7,707 bases of DNA from the NCBI GenBank assembly GCA_025774205.1, contig JALGWK010000114.1, forward strand, positions 1 to 7,707, in the 5' to 3' direction. Below, in pieces: positions 1-6,594 of the stretch. Under the pieces are notes generated by a model, which made no database searches, had not been told where the DNA came from, and saw only the letters and a list, made by a program, of their open reading frames with translations. The translations under genes and the position numbers were made by a program. Origin of the DNA: a bacterium. GTDB taxonomy: Bacteria; Blakebacterota; Blakebacteria; Blakebacterales; Blakebacteraceae. The first letter of the stretch is position 1. Each line of letters starts with the position of its first letter.

Positions 1-36
1 TTCTACCGCGAACCGACCTTCATGTTCGACGAGTGA
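1..36 (+). CDS. 3' end of an unidentified upstream gene
   Basis: Reading from base 1 in frame 1 gives the residues [11 protein letters not shown] followed by TGA at 34-36. The stop lies 29 bp before the trpB2 start, and trpB2 has a good ribosome binding site in that gap. This is the arrangement expected if an upstream gene of the same operon ends here. Only 11 residues are visible, so the product cannot be named, and the short open stretch could be chance. The fact that it ends just before the trpB2 binding site is the only positive sign. Confidence 0.4.
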   Translation, partial: FYREPTFMFDE

Positions 37-45
37 ACCTCAACC

Positions 46-57
46 AAAGGAGAGGAG
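46..57 (+). promoter_or_regulatory. Ribosome binding site that sets the trpB2 start
   Basis: The purine run AAAGGAGAGGAG contains two Shine-Dalgarno cores, the second (AGGAG, 53-57) lying 8 nt before ATG 66. It decides against the in-frame GTG at 33, which overlaps the TGA of the upstream reading frame and has no purine-rich site before it. Confidence 0.75.
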
Positions 58-65
58 CTGTATCC

Positions 66-1424
66 ATGGCAGATTCCAAGATTTTCCTCAATGAGAGCGA
101 GATGCCGCAGCAGTGGTACAACATCCAGGCTGATCTGCCTGTCCCGCTCCCGCCGGTGATCCATCCCGGCACGAAAGAACCGATCGGACCCGACGATCTG
201 GCGCCGCTCTTCCCGATGGCGCTGATCGAACAGGAAGTGAGCCAGGAGCGGTATATCGACATCCCCGAGGAGGTTTTGGGAGTCTACCGGCTCTGGCGTC
301 CGACGCCGCTCGTTAGGGCCCGGCGCTGGGAGAAGGCCCTCGATACCCCGGCGAAGATCTATTACAAGCAGGAAAGCGTGAGCCCTCCCGGCAGTCACAA
401 ACCGAACACCGCCGTTCCTCAGGCTTACTACAACAAACAGGAAGGCATCAACCGCATCACGACCGAGACCGGCGCGGGACAGTGGGGGAGCGCTCTTTCC
501 TTCGCCTGCAACCTCTTCGACATCGAGTGCAAGGTCTACATGGTGCGGATCAGTTACGACCAGAAACCGTACCGCCGTCTAATGATGGAGACCTGGGGTG
601 GTAGATGCCTCCCCAGTCCGAGTCCGGAGACAGAAGCAGGCCAGCGGATACTGGACGCCGATCCCGATTCACCGGGATCACTCGGGATCGCCATCAGCGA
701 GGCGATTGAGGAGGCAGCGAAGCGGGAGGACACCAAGTACTCCCTGGGGAGCGTGCTGAATCACGTCATGCTTCACCAGACGGTGATCGGGCTCGAAGCC
801 CTGCAGCAGTTCGAGATGGCGGGTGAGTATCCCGACATCGTCATCGGCTGCGTGGGTGGCGGGTCCAACTTCGCCGGCATGGCACTGCCCTTCGTGCGTG
901 ACAATCTGCTCGAAGGACGCGGCACAAAGATCATCGCGGTCGAACCGACAGCCTGTCCCACGATGACAAAGGGGCTCTATCGGTACGACTTCGGCGATAC
1001 CGCCTGCACGACTCCGCTGATAAAGATGTACACCCTCGGTCATGATTTCGTGCCGGCGCCGATCCATGCCGGAGGGCTCCGCTACCACGGCATGTCGCCG
1101 ATTGTCTGTCACCTCTACGAGCAGGACCTGATCGAGGTCGAGGCTCACGGCCAGACGGCGGTCTTCGATGCGGCGGTCGGCTTTGCCCGGGCGGAAGGAC
1201 ACCTTCCGGCCCCGGAAACCGCCCACGCGATCAAAACGGCATTCGATGAGGCGATGCGCTGCCGGGAGAGCGGGGAAGCGAAGGTGATCGCGTTCAATTA
1301 CAGCGGTCACGGACACTTCGACATGGGTGCCTATGAGCGCTACTTCAGCGGCGATCTTGTCGACCACGATTTCGACGAGAAGGCCGTGGAGGAGGCGATG
1401 AAGGGTGTACCGGTGCTAGAATAG
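66..1424 (+). CDS. trpB2: TrpB2-type tryptophan synthase beta chain (PLP enzyme)
   Basis: This 452-residue protein belongs to the TrpB-like PLP family (TrpB2), which joins L-serine with indole to make L-tryptophan in the cytoplasm. The motif GSHKPNTA at residues 109-116 carries the lysine expected to hold PLP (K112). ETGAGQWG (134-141) supplies the catalytic glutamate, E134. The glycine-rich loop GGGSN (264-268) binds the PLP phosphate, and SGHGHFD (413-419) is the C-terminal cofactor motif. The extended N-terminus, with many prolines, and the length of about 450 residues separate TrpB2 from the TrpB1 of classical trpBA operons (about 400 residues); so does LRYHGMSP (338-345). No trpA or other trp gene is in view, although TrpB1 usually pairs with TrpA. 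TrpB2 enzymes are thought to work with another partner or to salvage free indole; which applies here is not visible. The ATG at 66 is chosen from its Shine-Dalgarno site and the family-like start. rtcB follows after 93 bp. The family call is firm; the in vivo role is inference. Confidence 0.93.
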   Translation: MADSKIFLNESEMPQQWYNIQADLPVPLPPVIHPGTKEPIGPDDLAPLFPMALIEQEVSQERYIDIPEEVLGVYRLWRPTPLVRARRWEKALDTPAKIYYKQESVSPPGSHKPNTAVPQAYYNKQEGINRITTETGAGQWGSALSFACNLFDIECKVYMVRISYDQKPYRRLMMETWGGRCLPSPSPETEAGQRILDADPDSPGSLGIAISEAIEEAAKREDTKYSLGSVLNHVMLHQTVIGLEALQQFEMAGEYPDIVIGCVGGGSNFAGMALPFVRDNLLEGRGTKIIAVEPTACPTMTKGLYRYDFGDTACTTPLIKMYTLGHDFVPAPIHAGGLRYHGMSPIVCHLYEQDLIEVEAHGQTAVFDAAVGFARAEGHLPAPETAHAIKTAFDEAMRCRESGEAKVIAFNYSGHGHFDMGAYERYFSGDLVDHDFDEKAVEEAMKGVPVLE

Positions 1425-1457
1425 CCGTGGTTGCCCGGTACGGATCGCCCTGTTCAC

Positions 1458-1501
1458 TATAAGGGGTTCGATACCGGCCGTGAGCCGTGAGCAGCATGCT
1501 G
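1458..1501 (+). promoter_or_regulatory. Possible -10 box and palindrome upstream of rtcB
   Basis: The 93-bp gap before rtcB holds a good -10-like hexamer, TATAAG (1458-1463), but no recognisable -35 box at normal spacing. Next comes an exact tandem 7-mer (CCGTGAG twice, 1478-1491), then the perfect 10-bp palindrome CAGCATGCTG (1492-1501), just before the rtcB binding site. A palindrome here could be an operator, but each element alone could be chance. No terminator is seen, so rtcB may also be read through from trpB2. Confidence 0.25.
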
Positions 1502-1517
1502 TGAAAGGACCCAGTCC

Positions 1518-2918
1518 GTGCAGCAACCATCGCCCGTACGTCTCGAACGGATAGATGAGTACCGCCTGCGCATCCCCCGTGAGGGGGGGATGCGTTCTGA
1601 GGGGCTCATCTACGCCGATCGGACTATGGCCGGCCTGCTGAAGGGCGATAACAGTCCTCAACAGGTGGCCAACGTAGCCTGTCTCCCCGGCCTGGTGGGC
1701 GCGAGCATGGCCATGCCGGATATCCACTGGGGGTATGGCTTCCCGATCGGCGGGGTGGCCGCTTTCGATGTCGATGAAGGTGTCATCAGTCCCGGTGGAG
1801 TGGGGTATGACATCAACTGCGGCGTGCGACTGCTGCGCACCTCGCTGTCGGAAGAAGAGGTCAGGCCCAGGATAAGGACCCTCGTCGACCGGCTGTTCGC
1901 CGAGATCCCGACCGGAGTGGGAGCCCATCGGAAGCTCACAAAGCTTTCGCGCGGACAGCTCCGTTCCCTGCTGGTCGAGGGAGCGGGGTGCGGTTGTATC
2001 CCCGGGGCTGATCCAGACGCGCTGAGTCCCCGCGCCATCGAACGGGGGCTCGACCAGGTGGGAACCCTCGGTGGGGGGAACCACTTCGGCGAGGTCGGGG
2101 TAGTCGACGAGGTATACGATCGCGCCACTGCCGCGGCCTTCGGTCTCTTCGAGGGCATGGTCACCTTCTTCATCCACTGCGGCAGCCGCGGGCTGGGCCA
2201 CCAGGTGGCCGACGACACCATGAAATCGATGAAGGGTTCGCTGTCGAAGCATGGTCTTGATCTTCCTGATCCACAGCTGGTATGCGCCCCGATCAACTCG
2301 AAAGAGGGGCAGCGGTACCTCGGCGCCATGCGGGCGGCGGCCAACTATGCCTTTGCCAACCGCCAGATGATCACCCGGCTGGCGCGCAATGTCTTTGCGG
2401 AGGTATTCGGGCGCTCCGGGGAGGAACTGGGGCTCGATGTGGTCTACGATGTCTGTCACAACATCGCCAGGATCGAGGAGCACCGGTTCGAGGGCAGAAA
2501 GCGGAGAGTCTGCGTTCATCGGAAGGGCGCCACACGGGCCTTTCCGGCCGGTCATCCCGAGGTGAACGAGGTATACCGGGAAACCGGCCACCCGGTTCTC
2601 ATCCCCGGTGACATGGGCCGCTATTCATACGTGCTGGTTGGTACCGACCGGGCGATGGCAGAGACATGGGGCACCACCTGTCACGGAGCGGGGCGCGTGA
2701 AATCGCGGACGAAGGCCAGAAAGGAGCACCGGGATCGGCAGATCGACCGGGAACTGGCCGAACGGGGTATCCACGTCAGGGCCGCCTCACGCCGGGTACT
2801 CGCCGAAGAGGCAAGTGAATCGTACAAGGATGTGGCCGATGTCGTCGGGGTCGTCTCAGGCGCCGGCCTCGTCCGCAAAGTGGCCCGGCTCCGACCTATC
2901 GGGAACATCAAGGGTTAA
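1518..2918 (+). CDS. rtcB: RtcB family RNA-splicing ligase
   Basis: This 466-residue protein is a complete RtcB, the GTP- and Mn2+-dependent ligase that joins RNA 2',3'-cyclic phosphate or 3'-phosphate ends to 5'-OH ends. In bacteria it serves RNA repair. All family motifs are present in order. GVISPGGVGYDINCGVRL (88-105) provides metal ligands D98 and C101. GTLGGGNHF (182-190) is the asparagine/histidine motif. HCGSRGLGHQV (220-230) and DVCHNIARIEEH (311-322) contribute H220 and H314. VHRKGATRAF (333-342) and IPGDMGRYSYV (362-372) follow. TCHGAGR (387-393) holds H389, expected to receive GMP. The protein ends in the usual IGNIKG with the near-terminal lysine K465. Translation starts at GTG, preceded by AAAGG (1504-1508) 9 nt away, and this start keeps the family's N-terminal segment. 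No archease, rtcA or rtcR is visible beside it. All motifs being intact, I expect an active enzyme. Confidence 0.96.
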   Translation: MQQPSPVRLERIDEYRLRIPREGGMRSEGLIYADRTMAGLLKGDNSPQQVANVACLPGLVGASMAMPDIHWGYGFPIGGVAAFDVDEGVISPGGVGYDINCGVRLLRTSLSEEEVRPRIRTLVDRLFAEIPTGVGAHRKLTKLSRGQLRSLLVEGAGCGCIPGADPDALSPRAIERGLDQVGTLGGGNHFGEVGVVDEVYDRATAAAFGLFEGMVTFFIHCGSRGLGHQVADDTMKSMKGSLSKHGLDLPDPQLVCAPINSKEGQRYLGAMRAAANYAFANRQMITRLARNVFAEVFGRSGEELGLDVVYDVCHNIARIEEHRFEGRKRRVCVHRKGATRAFPAGHPEVNEVYRETGHPVLIPGDMGRYSYVLVGTDRAMAETWGTTCHGAGRVKSRTKARKEHRDRQIDRELAERGIHVRAASRRVLAEEASESYKDVADVVGVVSGAGLVRKVARLRPIGNIKG

Positions 2919-2970
2919 CGCCCTCAGCAACCGGCCCGGTTTCCCGGCAGGCCTTTTCCAGACAACCTCA

Positions 2971-2979
2971 TGGTAGAAT
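2971..2979 (+). promoter_or_regulatory. Possible extended -10 promoter for the permease gene
   Basis: TGGTAGAAT reads as an extended -10 element: TG, one base, then TAGAAT (5 of 6 matches to TATAAT). It lies 70 bp before the permease ATG. The region 17 bp upstream (2951-2956) is not a good -35 box, which extended -10 promoters often lack. The 10-mer TTCCAGACAA occurs on both sides of it, at 2956-2965 and 3023-3032. Confidence 0.35.
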
Positions 2980-3030
2980 CCCCCGTATCTACTGGGAACT
3001 GTTCAGGGTAAATCCGGGACAATTCCAGAC

Positions 3031-3037
3031 AAGGTGG
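3031..3037 (+). promoter_or_regulatory. Weak ribosome binding site for the permease
   Basis: AAGGTGG lies about 11 nt before ATG 3049. The alternative in-frame GTG at 3034 falls inside this site and has nothing purine-rich at the right distance upstream. ATG 3049 is therefore the better start. Confidence 0.5.
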
Positions 3038-3048
3038 ATGCACACATC

Positions 3049-5463
3049 ATGAGTCTCCTCCAGGAAGTCCGATACGGCTATCGGATGTGGAAGAAGACGC
3101 CGGTCATCACGCTGGTGACGGTGTTCTCGCTCGCTCTGGCTATCGCTGCCAACACCACCATGTACGCCCTTGCCGGGGGGCTCATCTTCGCGCCGTTCCC
3201 GTACGAGGAGCAGGAACGCCTGGTGGTGATAGAGACGGCCGATAAAGATGACAGCTCCAGTGATTCCTGGGACCAGGTATCTCCTCCCGATTTCATGGAT
3301 CTACAGGCAGGTGTGACCTCCTTCTCTGGACTTTGCGCCTGGGATGACGAACCGATGGTCGTCTCCGGATTCGAGCAGCCGGAAGCGGTTCTGATAACCT
3401 CGGTCACCTATGGGTTGTTCGACGTCCTGGGGGTAGAACCACTGATCGGGCGTGATTTCCTGGTCGAGGATGAACTCGCAGAAAACAGCAATACTCTGGT
3501 GCTTGATTACGGTTACTGGATGCGTCGGTATAACGGTGAAGAAAGTGTGCTGGGTGAGATCCTGATCCTGAATCAGACTCCTTTCACCATCATCGGTGTC
3601 ATGGAGGAAGAATTCAATCTCTTCCAGGGTGATGTGGCGGCGTACCGCCCGCGTGACCTGACCGGTTTTACGGATCGCAACTACCGTGACCTGCTTGTCT
3701 TTGGTCGACTTGGAGAAGGCATCACCGTCGAGCAGGCCCAGGCCGAAGTAACAGTTATCTCCAACCGGCTGCAGGCGGAGTATCCCGAGTCCAACCAGGA
3801 CCAGTCTCTGATGGTCAGCAGTCTCAAATCCCGATTCCCGGGTCGTACCGATACACTTCTCATTACCATGGCTATGGTCGTCACATTTCTCGGTCTCCTG
3901 ATCGCGTGCGCGAATATCGCGAACCTGCTGCTGAGCAAAGCGGGAACGCGTATGAAGGAAGTGGCCATCCGGATGACACTGGGAGCGCGCCGGGCAGGTC
4001 TATTCAGGCAGTTCCTTGTTGAAAGCGTACTGCTCGGGGTTTTTGCAGGCATCCTCGGGATCTTCCTGGCCTGGGGGGCCGTGAAGATGTTCCAGACCGG
4101 TTTTCCCGCTGATGTCCCGAGGGCATTCCTGCCGGTCATCGACATGGGGGTCCTGATGGCTTCGGCCGGCCTGTCAGTCCTTGCAGGCCTGTTGTTCGGA
4201 CTCGCTCCGGCATTCTTCACGTCAGTGAAGGATCTTCGAGGCGCCCTGAGCGACGGGGGGCGGACCGGCACCCACGGTCGGCGATGGAGACGTGTACGAC
4301 ATGCGTTTGTGATAGGTGAAGTAGCGATCGCTCTTGGTGTCCTGGCAGGAGCGGGACTGATGGCTGACATCTTTTCGAAGATGCTCGACCACGAACCGGG
4401 ATTCAATCCTGACGGGCTGATCACGTTCGATCTTGCCCTTCCGGAATATCGATATGCCGACAGTGATGCGATCCTCCAGTTCCAGCGTCAGTTATTGCCT
4501 GAGCTGGCAGGGATACCGGGAGTCGAGGGTGTCGCAGTCATGAACCGTCTGCCCCGCGACAGTGGCTATTCATCTACGAGCTTTAATGTCGCCGGCCAGA
4601 TCTTCGAAGAATCTGATGAGAGACCGATGACCGGCTTTCTGTCTGTGAACGATAGTTATCTCTCGGCCATGCAGGGTATCCTGCTCTCGGGCAGGTTTCT
4701 GGAACCGGGTGATCTGAACGAGACCGGTCCCGTGATAGTAGTAAACCAGTCCTTCGTAGATGTTTATCTGGACACATTGGAGGTGCTCGGTACCAGGATT
4801 GAGGCCATTGGATCATCACGGGAAATCGTCGGAGTCATTGCCAATATCTGCCAGGAGCGAATACCGACTGAATTCGCTGTCAATCCGATGATCTATATAC
4901 CACTGGAACAGTATCCTCTCAGGTTTCCGACTATCGCACTCCGGTCGAATGTCGATCGGGCACGCGTTGCTGAGTCAGCCAGACTGGCTATCTGGAAGGT
5001 CGATGCCCAGCAGCCTGTTGGTGAGATGAGAAATTACCGTGAGATGTACCGGGCATCGCTCGGGGCGGCGGCGGTATTCGGTGATTTCCTCTTCGCAATC
5101 TGTGCCATGGTGGTTTTCCTGGCGGCAATGGGGATTTTCGGGGTCATCTCACACGCAGTCCTGCTCAAGACCAGGGAGATCGGGATCCGGATCTCCGTAG
5201 GAGCACGAGCCGGCCAGGTGGTCAGCATGATCACGCGCCAGGGGATATGGCTGACGGTGAAGGGCTTTATCCTTGGTGCTCCGCTGGTCTACCTGATGAT
5301 CCGTTTCGTCAGAGTGATCTTTGAATTCGCCGGCGATATGAGGCTGCCGCTGACGGGCCTCTTGACCATCGTTTTTCTGGCCCTGATTGCGCTTCTTTCA
5401 TCGTGGCTGCCGGCACGCCGCGCAGCGAAGATCGAACCGATCGAGGCTCTGAACGCGGAGTAA
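3049..5463 (+). CDS. ADOP-like FtsX/MacB-type permease without ATPase
   Basis: This 804-residue inner-membrane protein has the duplicated layout of acidobacterial duplicated orphan permeases: two rounds of one membrane helix, a large periplasmic MacB-like domain and three helices. I place helices near residues 18-46, 267-296, 319-346 and 364-391, then 417-440, 677-703, 733-760 and 765-789. The periplasmic domains span roughly 47-266 and 441-676. VSPPDFMDL (77-85) matches the conserved start of the first periplasmic domain. FtsX-type cytoplasmic loops appear twice: MKEVAIRMTLGARR (302-315) and TREIGIRISVGAR (708-720). The end, LPARRAAKIEPIEAL, is typical. Related MacB permeases use ATP hydrolysed by a separate or fused ATPase to drive export or mechanical transmission in the envelope. 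None is fused or adjacent here, so the energy source and substrate are unknown. The N-terminal prefix domain present in some ADOPs is absent. A 184-bp gap separates it from the lipoprotein gene. The family assignment is strong; function is open. Confidence 0.9.
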   Translation: MSLLQEVRYGYRMWKKTPVITLVTVFSLALAIAANTTMYALAGGLIFAPFPYEEQERLVVIETADKDDSSSDSWDQVSPPDFMDLQAGVTSFSGLCAWDDEPMVVSGFEQPEAVLITSVTYGLFDVLGVEPLIGRDFLVEDELAENSNTLVLDYGYWMRRYNGEESVLGEILILNQTPFTIIGVMEEEFNLFQGDVAAYRPRDLTGFTDRNYRDLLVFGRLGEGITVEQAQAEVTVISNRLQAEYPESNQDQSLMVSSLKSRFPGRTDTLLITMAMVVTFLGLLIACANIANLLLSKAGTRMKEVAIRMTLGARRAGLFRQFLVESVLLGVFAGILGIFLAWGAVKMFQTGFPADVPRAFLPVIDMGVLMASAGLSVLAGLLFGLAPAFFTSVKDLRGALSDGGRTGTHGRRWRRVRHAFVIGEVAIALGVLAGAGLMADIFSKMLDHEPGFNPDGLITFDLALPEYRYADSDAILQFQRQLLPELAGIPGVEGVAVMNRLPRDSGYSSTSFNVAGQIFEESDERPMTGFLSVNDSYLSAMQGILLSGRFLEPGDLNETGPVIVVNQSFVDVYLDTLEVLGTRIEAIGSSREIVGVIANICQERIPTEFAVNPMIYIPLEQYPLRFPTIALRSNVDRARVAESARLAIWKVDAQQPVGEMRNYREMYRASLGAAAVFGDFLFAICAMVVFLAAMGIFGVISHAVLLKTREIGIRISVGARAGQVVSMITRQGIWLTVKGFILGAPLVYLMIRFVRVIFEFAGDMRLPLTGLLTIVFLALIALLSSWLPARRAAKIEPIEALNAE

Positions 5464-5479
5464 AAACAACTTCATGCTC

Positions 5480-5503
5480 CCTCCCCGGAATCTCCCGGGG
5501 GGG
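5480..5503 (+). terminator. GC-rich stem-loop after the permease gene
   Basis: Bases 5480-5488 pair with 5495-5503 in a 9-bp stem with one G-T pair, enclosing a 6-nt loop. It starts 16 bp after the permease stop, the position expected of a terminator. No T run follows (the next bases are CGCGTCC), so it is not a classical intrinsic terminator. It may instead protect the 3' end or slow the polymerase. Confidence 0.4.
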
Positions 5504-5553
5504 CGCGTCCTTCAGATAGTTGAGGTGACTTTCCCCGGAGTGCACATTCCCGG
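5482..5553 (+). repeat. Two-copy motif in the permease-lipoprotein gap
   Basis: TCCCCGGA occurs at 5482-5489 and 5532-5539, exactly 50 bp apart. Each copy is followed by TCCCGG (5493-5498 after 3 bp; 5548-5553 after 8 bp). The first copy overlaps the 5480-5503 stem-loop. The second TCCCGG forms the left arm of another stem-loop, 5547-5553 with 5564-5570 (7 bp including one T-G pair, 10-nt loop). The region is GC-rich, so chance recurrence is possible, but the paired order is notable. Confidence 0.4.
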
Positions 5554-5647
5554 ATTGCGCTGACCGGGAGCTTGACCTACTCTCACGAAGCACCTGCCCG
5601 CAGTGCATCCCGATCCACCGATCGAACATCCTTGAGAGGAGCAGACT

Positions 5648-6472
5648 ATGCGACGATTTGGCGGAATCATGGTACTTCTGGCTGCCATGGCGCTGAGTGG
5701 CTGTATGCAGATGGAGATGCTGGTCAAAGTCAATTCCGATGGCAGTGGTACCATCGAAACCACCATGGGCATGTCGAAGGCTACCTTCGGGATGATGGGT
5801 GAGATGCAGACCGGGGATGAGGATCCGTTCAGCGAGGAGACGGCCCGGAATAATGCTGCCCAGTATGGAGAGGGAGTCACTTTCCTCAGCGCCGAGAAGG
5901 TCGACAATGACGAGATGATCGGCCTGCGGGCAGTCTATGAGTTCACGGACATCAATACGGTTTCCGCCACGCCAGCCGGAGGTCAGGAGGGCATGGAGGC
6001 CGAAGCAATGGAGGCGGTCACCTTTGCCTTCGATCCTGCCGACGGGGGGACGCTGACCGTCACCATGCCGGGGGATGAGCCGGGGGAGGCGACGGATAAC
6101 GAGGTCGATGAGAGCGGCCTGGATATGATGAAGGGCTTTCTAGCGGGCATGAAGGTGACCATGAAGCTCGAGATCGACGCGGGGATCGCTTCGATCAACA
6201 CCAGCAGGAGTTTCGTGGAAGGCAATGTGGTCACGCTCTTTGAGATCGACTTCGATACGATCGCCGAGAACGATGACAACCTCCTGGAGTTCATGAAGAG
6301 CTCGAACAGCGGGTCCGCTATCGCCGGGCTCAATGGGGTTACCTATGTCACGGAGAACCCGCTCGTGATCGGGTTCGGTGCCGGCGGCGGTTTTCCGATC
6401 TGGTATGCAGGAATCGCTATACTGCTGGTAGGCCTGGTAGTCGGGGTGGTCATCGCGATGAAGAAGAAGTGA
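5648..6472 (+). CDS. Methionine-rich lipoprotein with C-terminal membrane anchor
   Basis: The 274-residue product starts with a short basic and hydrophobic signal ending in the lipobox LSGC (residues 16-19), so C19 should be cleaved and lipidated. The mature part has probable beta strands (such as MLVKVNSDGSGTIETTM, 24-40) and acidic stretches (57-65, 113-122, 142-157). It ends in a clear membrane helix at about 250-270 followed by the basic tail MKKK. A lipid at one end, a helix at the other and a DGSG-type opening strand recall LppM-like/DUF3153-like lipoproteins; this is a resemblance in layout, not a proven match. Methionine is unusually common: 21 of 274 residues, eight of them between 20 and 53, including M-x-M-x-M directly after the lipidated cysteine. 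The ATG is supported by GAGAGGAG (5634-5641), 6 nt upstream. It follows the permease on the same strand, so a shared envelope role is possible. I do not recognise a specific function. Confidence 0.85.
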   Translation: MRRFGGIMVLLAAMALSGCMQMEMLVKVNSDGSGTIETTMGMSKATFGMMGEMQTGDEDPFSEETARNNAAQYGEGVTFLSAEKVDNDEMIGLRAVYEFTDINTVSATPAGGQEGMEAEAMEAVTFAFDPADGGTLTVTMPGDEPGEATDNEVDESGLDMMKGFLAGMKVTMKLEIDAGIASINTSRSFVEGNVVTLFEIDFDTIAENDDNLLEFMKSSNSGSAIAGLNGVTYVTENPLVIGFGAGGGFPIWYAGIAILLVGLVVGVVIAMKKK

Positions 6473-6488
6473 TCGGAGTCAATCCGAT
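6472..6488 (+). terminator. Small stem-loop at the lipoprotein stop codon
   Basis: ATCGGA (6472-6477) pairs with TCCGAT (6483-6488) around a 5-nt loop, beginning on the last base of the stop codon. On its own it is weak. With the stronger hairpin 20 bp downstream it gives the transcript a double stem-loop 3' end. Confidence 0.3.
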
Positions 6489-6508
6489 TTCAGGATAGGT
6501 GTAATGAG

Positions 6509-6533
6509 AAAGGCCGGCTGATCGCCGGCCTTT
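6509..6533. terminator. Bidirectional intrinsic terminator between convergent genes
   Basis: AAAGGCCGGC (6509-6518) and GCCGGCCTTT (6524-6533) form a perfect 10-bp stem with the 5-nt loop TGATC. The A and T flanks give a short T run after the stem on either strand, longer in effect on the minus strand (TTTCTCATT). It lies 36 bp after the lipoprotein stop and 61 bp beyond the oxidoreductase stop on the other strand, so it probably ends both transcripts. Confidence 0.8.
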
Positions 6534-6556
6534 CGTGTATCTGGCTCCCCGTGCAC

Positions 6557-6573
6557 TCTGGCTCTGTGCCAGA
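6557..6573 (+). terminator. Secondary stem-loop with a short T-rich tail
   Basis: TCTGGC (6557-6562) pairs with GCCAGA (6568-6573) around the loop TCTGT, and TTTAT follows on the plus strand. It lies 24 bp past the main bidirectional terminator and could catch read-through from the lipoprotein gene. The 6-bp stem makes this tentative. Confidence 0.3.
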
Positions 6574-6594
6574 TTTATCCGCTTCCGGAACTGC

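Noticed and set aside
678-1367. Minus-strand open frame of 229 codons opposite trpB2.
   Set aside because: It is fully inside the conserved TrpB2 coding region and its arginine-rich, low-order translation resembles no protein.
1416-2591. Long minus-strand open frame of 391 codons opposite rtcB.
   Set aside because: It lies antisense to a complete RtcB with all motifs, has no recognisable domain, and GC-rich codon bias commonly opens such frames.
2929-2941. AACCGGCCCGGTT, a 5-bp stem with a 3-nt loop just after rtcB, as a terminator.
   Set aside because: The stem is short and no T run follows directly; the next TTTT is 12 bp further on. I do not call it.
3681-4424. Minus-strand open frame of 247 codons opposite the permease.
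   Set aside because: It is an arginine, serine and proline-rich shadow of the permease with no domain signal.
5520-5548. TTGAGG, 17 bp, CACATT as a promoter for the lipoprotein gene.
   Set aside because: Only 4 of 6 and 3 of 6 consensus matches, and the bases are part of the repeated hairpin region. Too weak to annotate.
5572-5802. Plus-strand 76-codon frame overlapping the start of the lipoprotein gene.
   Set aside because: It lacks a ribosome binding site, and the overlapping frame has a clear signal peptide and binding site.
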